Shown here: positions 7,166-12,990 of the stretch, piece after piece | How positions within the stretch are numbered: position 1 is the first letter of the stretch | Layout: the number at the start of each line of letters is the position of its first letter | Program-made: the position numbers and the translations under genes | Assembly: GCA_937893205.1 (NCBI GenBank) | Contig: CALBJU010000225.1 | Coordinates: 1-15,239, forward strand | Origin: an uncultured Bacteroidota bacterium | Lineage (GTDB): Bacteria > Bacteroidota > Rhodothermia > Rhodothermales > UBA10348 | Length of the DNA: 15,239 bases | Direction: 5' to 3' | The notes under the pieces: generated by a model | What the model was told of the DNA's origin: nothing | The model's database searches: none | What the model saw: only the letters and a program-made list of their open reading frames with translations

Positions 7166-8986
7166 ATGTACAGATCCTCAGCCATCCTCCTCACAGCTTT
7201 CGTCTGCATCGGACTTGCTCCTTTCGCCAGGCAAGCCCATGCTCAGGCAAAGCCGGTATTTGAAGATGGTCAGGCACAAAAGGTGGACGCCTTTTCAGAA
7301 GCCTCGGAGTGGATTCGTGAAGAGCTCTGGGTTGAGACGGAGTTCGATTCCGATGGAGACGGAAAACTGGATCGAATGCATGTTGCGGTAATACGTCAGG
7401 TCCAGACCGAGTCAGAGGGATTGAAGGTACCTGTTATCTATGGCTCGAGTCCCTACTACTCGGGTACCTCCGGCGCAAGAGAATATCTGTGGGATGTTAG
7501 GCAGGAGGTCGGGGCCGAATCTCCTCCTCGCAAAAACCAGCCTCCCCCACCCGAGGGAACTCGGGAAGGCATTTCCAATGGATTTGTGGACGAGTGGGTG
7601 CCACGTGGCTTTGCGGTTGTTCACTCTGAATCTCCGGGAACGGGTCTTTCGGAAGGATGCCCTACGGTTGGCGGCATCAATGAATCACTTGCTCCGAAAG
7701 CTGTAATTGATTGGCTGAATGGCCGCGCTGATGGCTATACAACTGTTGATGGCGCCGAACGGGTGAGGGCCGAATGGGCGACCGGCATCGTGGGAATGAC
7801 AGGCACTTCCTACAACGGAACTCTGCCTCTCGCGGCAGCCACGACGGGCGTGGAAGGACTCAAGGCCATCATCCCGGTGGCACCGAATACGTCATACTGG
7901 CACTACTACCGTTCAAATGGACTCGTACGTCATCCCGGAGGATGGTTGGGGGAAGACATCGATTTTCTATACGATTTTATTCACAGTCGTCACTCGGACC
8001 GGCGTGATTACTGCAATGCCACCGTCCGAGACGGCGAGATGGCTGAGGGCCGTGACCGCATGACGGGCGACTACAATGATTTCTGGGCAGGCCGGGATTA
8101 CATCAATGTGATCGACAAGGTGACCGCCGCCGTCTTGATGTCCCATGCGTTCAACGACTGGAATGTGGTGCCGGAACACAGCGTTCGCATCGTGGAAGCG
8201 CTGAAGGGACAGGTTCCCCTCCAGGTCTACTACCACCAGGGAGGTCACGGTGGACCTCCGCCGCACGCCATGATGAATCGCTGGTTCACTCGGTACCTTT
8301 ACGATGTTGAAAACGGAGTAGAAGACGATCCAAAAGCCTGGATTGTCCGTGAAGGCGATGACCGGCTCGAGCCGACTCCCTACGAAGACTATCCAAATCC
8401 AGAATCTCAGGGTGTTAGGCTTCATCCGATGGCTGGCGGTATTCAGACGGGTGTCCTCTCATTTGAGCCTGAATCAGGTCAGGGACTGGAAACCGTCGTC
8501 GACAATGTCTCCTTTCCTGGAGATGTGCTAGCCCGGGCAGAAAACACGAATCACAGGCTGCTTTTCACATTGCCTGAGTTGACTCAAGACGTGCATATTT
8601 CAGGGACACCCCGCGTCACGATTCGGCTCGCGTCTAACAAGCCAGCGCTGAATCTCTCGGTGTGGTTGGTCTCACTCCCTTGGAGAGAAGGCCGGCGTCC
8701 GCGCGGCGGGATAATCACGAGGGGCTGGGCAGACCCACAGAATCACAGCTCGCTCACAGAAAGCGAACCGCTGATTCCGGGTGAGTTTTACGAGCTCTCA
8801 TTCGACTTGCAGCCGGACGACCAGGTGATCAAAGCTGGCCAAAAGATCGGATTGATGATCATGTCGAGCGATCGTGACTTTACGCTGTGGCCTGCACCCG
8901 GCACCGAGATGACCGTAGATCTAGACGGTACCTCAATTGAAATACCGGTCGTGGGAGGCATTTCGGCGTTCAAAGACGCTCTTTAG
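7166..8986 (+). CDS. Secreted Xaa-Pro dipeptidyl-peptidase family hydrolase (S15/CocE-NonD)
   Basis: The 606-residue exported hydrolase has a signal peptide (1-26, ending in QAHA), an alpha/beta-hydrolase domain and a C-terminal jelly-roll domain (about 420-600) typical of the S15 Xaa-Pro dipeptidyl-peptidase C-terminus. The probable catalytic triad is Ser215 (GMTGTSYNGT), Asp331 (SHAFNDWNV) and His361 (YYHQGGHGGPP). The N-terminal segment VETEFDSDGDGKLDRMHVAVIR is the usual entry strand of the family, and GFAVVHSESPGTGLSEG also fits. Family members cleave Xaa-Pro dipeptides from peptide N-termini. Cocaine esterase and cephalosporin acylases share the fold, but the 'DxDxDGxxDR' entry and GTSYNGT favour the peptidase branch. 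The start follows a 93-nt gap, so it may have its own promoter, though none is recognisable. Confidence 0.9.
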   Translation: MYRSSAILLTAFVCIGLAPFARQAHAQAKPVFEDGQAQKVDAFSEASEWIREELWVETEFDSDGDGKLDRMHVAVIRQVQTESEGLKVPVIYGSSPYYSGTSGAREYLWDVRQEVGAESPPRKNQPPPPEGTREGISNGFVDEWVPRGFAVVHSESPGTGLSEGCPTVGGINESLAPKAVIDWLNGRADGYTTVDGAERVRAEWATGIVGMTGTSYNGTLPLAAATTGVEGLKAIIPVAPNTSYWHYYRSNGLVRHPGGWLGEDIDFLYDFIHSRHSDRRDYCNATVRDGEMAEGRDRMTGDYNDFWAGRDYINVIDKVTAAVLMSHAFNDWNVVPEHSVRIVEALKGQVPLQVYYHQGGHGGPPPHAMMNRWFTRYLYDVENGVEDDPKAWIVREGDDRLEPTPYEDYPNPESQGVRLHPMAGGIQTGVLSFEPESGQGLETVVDNVSFPGDVLARAENTNHRLLFTLPELTQDVHISGTPRVTIRLASNKPALNLSVWLVSLPWREGRRPRGGIITRGWADPQNHSSLTESEPLIPGEFYELSFDLQPDDQVIKAGQKIGLMIMSSDRDFTLWPAPGTEMTVDLDGTSIEIPVVGGISAFKDAL

Positions 8987-9013
8987 AGCCAGTGACCTTT
9001 TAAGCCAGTTAAG

Positions 9014-10048
9014 ATGCCAAACTCGGACGCAATCGATGTTGTCAGCTGCCACGCAGAGGGTGAGGTTGGAGACGTCATTGTGGCGGGCGTTCCTCCTCCT
9101 CCTGGCGACACGATCTGGGAGCAAAGGACGTTTATCGAGCAGGACGAATCTCTTCGAAATCTTGTCCTGAATGAACCCCGAGGCGGAGTTTTTCGGCATG
9201 TAAACCTACTCGTTCCACCGGTTCATCCGGATGCCCAGGCAGCCTTCATCATAATGGAGCCTGCGGACACGCCTCCGATGTCGGGTTCAAATTCGATATG
9301 CGTGGCAACCGTTCTTCTGAACACCGGCATTCTTCCCATGACCGAACCCGAAACGGATCTTGTCCTGGAAGCGCCCGGAGGCCTCATCCGAATCAAGGCG
9401 TTTTGCGAGGATGGAAAGGCGAAGCGGATAAAAATGACGAATGTGGCCTCGTTCGTGGACCGCCGAGACGCTTCGATCGAGGTTGAAGGCTTGGGCACAC
9501 TTCGAGTCGATACAGCTTACGGTGGGGACAGCTTCGCGATTGTTAACGCGGCTGAACTCGGCTTCTCCATCCGACCTGATGAAGCTCGTGAATTGGTGCA
9601 TGCCGGTATGAAAATCGTTGAGGCGGCAAACGAACAGTTGGGCTTTACTCATCCGTCGAATCCGAATTGGGATCACATCTCGTTCTGCCAGTTTGCGGGA
9701 CCACTCGAGCGAAAAGACAACGAGTTATCGGGCCCCAACGCAGTAGCAATCCGCCCCGGAAAGATTGATCGATGTCCGACCGGCACGGGTTGTTCGGCAA
9801 GAATGGCTCTTCTGCACGCTCGTGGCGAGATGCATCCCGGAGATATCTACCGCGCTCGCTCCATTATCGGATCAGAGTTCATCTGTGGAATAGAGGAAGT
9901 GACCTCCATCGGCGAAAAACCGGCAATTTACCCCTCGGTGATGGGCCGGGCGTGGATTACCGGCACGTATCAAATCACCCTGGATCCAGATGATCCATGG
10001 CCACAGGGATACCGATTGTCGGATACCTGGCCTTCAATGAGCACATAG
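9014..10048 (+). CDS. Proline racemase-family enzyme, probable trans-3-hydroxy-L-proline dehydratase
   Basis: The 344-residue cytoplasmic product has no signal peptide and spans a whole proline racemase-family fold. Motifs are VVSCHAEGEVGDVI near the N-terminus, EPRGGVFRHVNLLVPP (54-69), MEPADTPPMSGSNSIC (81-96), DTAYGGDSFAIV (166-177) and DRCPTGTGCSARMA (252-265). Proline racemases and hydroxyproline 2-epimerases use two catalytic cysteines. Here the first position is Ser90 and the second is Thr256. Thr at the second site is the mark of trans-3-hydroxy-L-proline dehydratases, which make pyrroline-2-carboxylate, so dehydratase is preferred over racemase or epimerase; this is inferred from residues only. 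It starts 27 nt after the S15 peptidase and ends 6 nt before the next gene. Its neighbours release proline-containing peptides, which fits a hydroxyproline-catabolic role. Confidence 0.9.
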   Translation: MPNSDAIDVVSCHAEGEVGDVIVAGVPPPPGDTIWEQRTFIEQDESLRNLVLNEPRGGVFRHVNLLVPPVHPDAQAAFIIMEPADTPPMSGSNSICVATVLLNTGILPMTEPETDLVLEAPGGLIRIKAFCEDGKAKRIKMTNVASFVDRRDASIEVEGLGTLRVDTAYGGDSFAIVNAAELGFSIRPDEARELVHAGMKIVEAANEQLGFTHPSNPNWDHISFCQFAGPLERKDNELSGPNAVAIRPGKIDRCPTGTGCSARMALLHARGEMHPGDIYRARSIIGSEFICGIEEVTSIGEKPAIYPSVMGRAWITGTYQITLDPDDPWPQGYRLSDTWPSMST

Positions 10049-10066
10049 CCTTCAATGAGTACACAA
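10031..10066 (+). repeat. Tandem near-duplicate of 18 bp spanning a stop and the next start
   Basis: CCTTCAATGAGCACATAG (10031-10048) is followed immediately by CCTTCAATGAGTACACAA (10049-10066), identical at 15 of 18 positions. The first copy encodes the last residues PSMST and the stop of the proline racemase-family gene; the second supplies the ATG-AGT-ACA start of the following gene. Confidence 0.8.
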
Positions 10067-10522
10067 ATGAGAAAAAGTCTTTGGTTACTCCTGGCCCTTC
10101 TGGTGCCTTCGGGATCCACCTGGGCTCAATACACCACTCCAGAAGTAATTTTGGATGGATGGGTAGAAAGTTGGGCTTCGTACGATCTGGCAATGGTTGA
10201 CGAACTCTTTTATCATCACCCGAGCACCTCCTACTTCTCGTCTGAGATCGACGGACTGATCGTGGGATTTGACCGAATTCGCGAGCATCACCAGGGATTT
10301 GGATTCCTTGAAGGTGGAGGTGAAGCATCCGCAACACTTTGGGTCAACGAAGTGACCATTACAGAAGTAGGAGACTCCGCCACGATAGCGGCGACGTGGC
10401 ATTTCGGCGATTCTGCCGACGAAGAGAGCGGTCAATTTGGCCCGATGACCATGGTGGTAAGCATCGTAGACGATGGGTACCGGATCACCCACATGCACTT
10501 CGGCAACTATCCACAGGAATAA
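10055..10522 (+). CDS. Exported SnoaL/NTF2-like (DUF4440-type) protein
   Basis: The 155-residue product has a signal peptide (MRKSLWLLLALLVPSG, cleavage near TWAQ) and then one NTF2-like cone domain from about residue 28. Evidence for the fold is the pattern of an initial helix (VILDGWVESWASYDLAMVDEL), a short strand and a helix with GFDRIREHHQGF, followed by antiparallel strands ending in YRITHMHFGNYP. Such domains bind small hydrophobic ligands or act as isomerases or dehydratases, and no function can be fixed here. Two in-frame starts exist, 10055 and 10067 (giving MRKSL); the second begins directly at the signal peptide, and the first was created within the 18-bp tandem repeat. It is tightly packed, 6 nt after the preceding gene and 4 nt before the DUF1080 gene, so the three are probably co-transcribed. 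Confidence 0.8.
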   Translation: MSTQMRKSLWLLLALLVPSGSTWAQYTTPEVILDGWVESWASYDLAMVDELFYHHPSTSYFSSEIDGLIVGFDRIREHHQGFGFLEGGGEASATLWVNEVTITEVGDSATIAATWHFGDSADEESGQFGPMTMVVSIVDDGYRITHMHFGNYPQE

Positions 10523-10526
10523 CCAC

Positions 10527-11219
10527 ATGAATCGGCTGAAGTACTCATTTTATGTTCTTGCCCTTCTCGTGCTTGGATGCCGGGAAGAACCGCCAACCAT
10601 TGACCTCTTCAATGGCGAGAATCTCGGAGGATGGCATATCGATGTGCCGATGATGGATTCCGTCGCGGTTGACTCCAATCCATTCATAGTTCGCGATGGA
10701 ATGCTGGTCAGCCTTAGTAAGCCAGAAGGGCACCTGATTACGGACGCCGTCTATTCCAACTATCGCCTTGAGGTGAAGTATCGATTCCCGAATGAAACTG
10801 GAAATTGCGGCATGCTGGTCCATGCGTCGCTCCCCAGAGCGTTGTACGAGATGTTTCCAAAGTCCATCGAAGTGCAATTGATGCACGAGAATGCGGGAGA
10901 CTTCTGGGTGATCGTCGAAGACATCACCGTGCCAAATATGGTCGAACGGCGCGGACCCGAGGAAGAATGGGGCATCACCGAGGGGAAAAGGCGACGCATA
11001 GTCAATCTGACTGATGATTCCGAGAATCCTCCCGGTGAATGGAATGTCCTGGTCATTGAGACGCTGGACGACGAGATAAAAGTCTGGCTCAACGACGACC
11101 TGGTCAACCACGGATTTGATGCAACCGTCAGCAGTGGTCAGATTGCGGTACAGGCGGAAGGCTCTGAAGTCGAATTTTCCTATCTGCGGATAAGGTCGAT
11201 CGCCGAACTCACCGACTGA
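10527..11219 (+). CDS. DUF1080 (3-keto-disaccharide hydrolase-like) lipoprotein
   Basis: The 230-residue product has a lipoprotein signal (lipobox LVLGC, lipidated Cys18) and one DUF1080 domain, a concanavalin/LamG-like jelly roll. It opens with IDLFNGENLGGWHID and continues with FIVRDGMLVSLSKPEGHLITD, YRLEVKYRFP and GNCGMLVHAS, and closes with VEFSYLRIRSIAEL, so it looks full-length. Some members act on 3-keto-glycosides and others only bind sugars. ATG 10527 was chosen over the longer frame from 10473 because the lipobox signal starts there; AGGA lies about 8 nt upstream and the gap from the previous gene is 4 nt. It is the last gene of the co-directional cluster. Its stop codon (11217-11219) touches the broken end of a minus-strand gene fragment, and a 472-codon open frame runs antisense through most of it. 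Confidence 0.9.
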   Translation: MNRLKYSFYVLALLVLGCREEPPTIDLFNGENLGGWHIDVPMMDSVAVDSNPFIVRDGMLVSLSKPEGHLITDAVYSNYRLEVKYRFPNETGNCGMLVHASLPRALYEMFPKSIEVQLMHENAGDFWVIVEDITVPNMVERRGPEEEWGITEGKRRRIVNLTDDSENPPGEWNVLVIETLDDEIKVWLNDDLVNHGFDATVSSGQIAVQAEGSEVEFSYLRIRSIAELTD

Positions 11220-11963
11220 GATCCAGGCGATAGCATCAACCCTGAGATAGCCCCCAATACCAGAGCCGAGTGCAGTCCAATCGGTGCCATCCCATTTCGC
11301 GATGTGAGAGGCGTTCGTTCCACCGGCGACCGTAAAATCACCTCCTCCATATAGATTTCCGGATTGGTCAAATGCGAAAGCGAAAAATTCGCGGTTACTG
11401 TGTGCCGATCCAAGTCTGGACCACGCTTCGGTCGCTACGAATCCATGAACTTTGAACGGAAAATCGTCCCCGAGGACAGCCGAGGGCACTCCTGCTCCAG
11501 TTGCCTCTCCCCAGCGATGACCACCGGAGTAACCATCAAAAGTACCGATTTTTGGCAGAACTGAGATCGCTGAGACCCAGATCATGGTGTACTGAGTATT
11601 GGCTGCCAGCGTGACGAAAGGCGATATGTTCCAGGTTTTGAAGGAACCGTTGGCACTCGTAAAATTAAATGAACCTGTTGACAATTGGGTACCGGACGTT
11701 CCATTTCCCTCGTACAAGGTCCATATTCCAGATCCCGTAACAGTCGGCCTGATCGCGAACCTCGTGATTATTATCGCACCATCTGTGGTGAATGACTGCC
11801 CATTCGTCAGCCACGAATCTGAACCTGCAGTAGCGGGATTGTATTCGATCACAACTGCAGCGGCCTGCAGCCTGATCGATGTGACACAAACTAAAACACC
11901 AGTCCAGAAGAGCATCCGAACCAGAGATCTGCATGAGTATGAAAGTAACAGTTTAGGATTCAT
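11220..11963 (-). pseudogene. 5' fragment of a secreted beta-propeller/delta-60-repeat-like protein, 3' end lost
   Basis: From ATG 11963 about 247 plausible residues can be read. Residues 1-35 are a signal peptide (MLFWTGVLVCVTSIRLQA; Met17 is an alternative start). Residues about 36-178 are a beta-rich domain resembling the N-terminal modules of secreted anchor-type proteins (GSDSWLTNGQSFTTDG, LAANTQYTMIWVSA). Then comes one repeat of the kind found in series in large surface proteins: FAFDQSGNLYGGGDFTVAGG, HIAKWDGTDWTALGSGIGG. The second repeat begins (VDAIAW) and is cut off. From base 11219 leftward the frame is merely the antisense of the DUF1080 gene, running on without a stop to 10545. 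The repeat array and C-terminus are therefore missing. The clean junction at a neighbour's stop codon suggests a deletion or recombination event. Expression as a 472-residue chimera cannot be ruled out. Confidence 0.7.
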
Positions 11964-12468
11964 GACATTGACTGCGTATGGTGGATTCTTAGCCTGTATT
12001 CCAACTTAATCGGGGGTCTATTTCTCTTGATTTCGGCCACCTGCTCCAATTCTATTTGGTAGGGTTCTGAGCGTAGCGACGGGGCTGTTAGTTCTATGTC
12101 GTTTTAGTCGGTTTATTAGTAATCGTCGAGTATTCTTTCGCATCGATTCTCCCTGAAGAGTTGGCCTCTATAGTCAAATATCCCTGGTACATGGGCCTAT
12201 GGTTCTAGGTTGAAGCGCTCGTCTTCGCGCGTGACGCCGTGACATCGCCGTCCTGGACGCCCGAGATGAAGGCAGAAATCAGATAGTCAGAAGTTGTGTG
12301 TAGGTGGCTGTGGCTTGCCGTCACCGGCAAAAGATGTTATTAAACTTCTTCCTTGATGTCACCGCATAGATATGTAGTACTTGCGTGTCTGCCACGGGCT
12401 TGGGTACGTATTCCACTGTTCCCGACCATCGAATTCGGGGTGATCGCCTCGGCCTGATCGAAGCGAAG
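11964..12468. other. About 500 nt without a recognisable gene
   Basis: Both strands were read in all frames. Only short open stretches occur, frequently interrupted, with no family motif, no RNA gene signature and no convincing promoter or terminator. It lies between a truncated gene and a transposase fossil and is best regarded as decayed DNA of unknown origin. The last ~35 nt, in the frame of the transposase fossil, read GDRLGLIEAKEQRC, which hints weakly that the fossil extends slightly further left. Confidence 0.5.
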
Positions 12469-12732
12469 GAGCAGCGCTGCTCAGCACATAAGACAGCAGA
12501 TATCCTTGGGAAGATGTCCAAGAGCGGTCATCTGATGGCCAAGTAGAAGATCCACGAGATGTACCAATCGCCAACGAAGAAGGAAGGCATCGAGGAGTAT
12601 GACGACTTTCTTACCCTCTTCGGGGACAAATTTCCTAAGGCCTACACGTGCCCACGCCAGAATTGAGAGAATCTCCTCACCTTTTACGACGATCCCGCGG
12701 CCCATTGGAAGCCCCTGAGTACAACCAATCCG
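12469..12732 (+). pseudogene. IS256-family (mutator type) transposase fragment, decayed
   Basis: The frame starting at 12469 gives EQRCSAHKTADILGKM, KIHEMYQSPTKKEGI, DDFLTLFGDKFPKAYTC, NLLTFYDDPAAHW and LSTTNP. It is colinear with the conserved region of IS256/MULE transposases, where the order is EQRCWVHKTANVL, an IHEMY-type segment, a ..FPKA..C segment, LL.FYDFPAEHW and L.TTNPIEST. Two in-frame stops, TAG at 12544-12546 and TGA at 12664-12666, and loss of the Trp in the WVHK motif show it is dead. The N-terminal two-thirds, including most of the DDE residues, and the C-terminus after TTNP are absent. No terminal inverted repeats or target-site duplication could be identified. It ends where a receptor fragment on the opposite strand begins. 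Confidence 0.85.
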
Positions 12733-12953
12733 AATCGCAGGGAAATATTGACTGTGCGGGGGGCTGCCGGCGCAAATTCGTCTCCTCGGAATCGGTTGTA
12801 AGTGGCTCGTTCAGCGTACAGTTCGTCCGTAAAATTCCCGACACGACCCGAAATCGCGATATCATCTGTGATGTTGATACAGGCACGTAGGTTGAAAACA
12901 TCGTGCCCATCATACTTTGACGTAATGAAGGATCCATCCAGTAGCTGCCCAAT
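12733..12953 (-). pseudogene. C-terminal fragment of a TonB-dependent outer-membrane receptor
   Basis: On the minus strand, the frame read leftward from 12953 gives SKYDGHDVFNLRA, ITDDIAISGRVGNFTDELYA, ERATYNRFRGDEFAPAAPRT and VNISLRFGL. This is the typical last ~70 residues of a TonB-dependent receptor barrel: a strand of the 'R(V/L).N(L/F)TDE.YAERA' type, then PRTV and a terminal amphipathic strand. The frame is closed upstream by a TAA at 12954-12956. A further piece, GSYWMDPS, which fits the expected upstream sequence, lies in another frame around 12925-12948, so there is also a frameshift. After RFGL the frame runs into the transposase fossil and stops at 12684-12686. The plug and most of the barrel are absent. 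It was probably an import receptor for peptides, sugars or metal complexes; the substrate cannot be told. Confidence 0.8.
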
Positions 12954-12990
12954 TTATTCCATCACTTGCGTCGAACTCTTAGGCTCGACC

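Noticed and set aside
10545..11219. Extension of the minus-strand propeller-like frame through the DUF1080 region as real coding sequence
   Set aside because: Here the translation is only the antisense of a well-supported DUF1080 gene and has no repeat or domain likeness, whereas residues 1-247 of the frame do.
12000..12110. Possible IS21-like terminal debris (minus-strand read with VAEIKRN)
   Set aside because: The resemblance rests on a few residues and no istA or istB motif or terminal repeat was found.
12321..12705. Three overlapping minus-strand frames of 66-74 codons
   Set aside because: They are antisense to the transposase fossil and have no features of their own.
12733..12765. Continuation of the IS256 motif (TTNP, six residues, then TVR) past 12732
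   Set aside because: The spacing matches TTNPIESTFATVR, but the intervening residues do not, and the opposite strand reads a conserved receptor C-terminus through the same bases, so the match is judged accidental.
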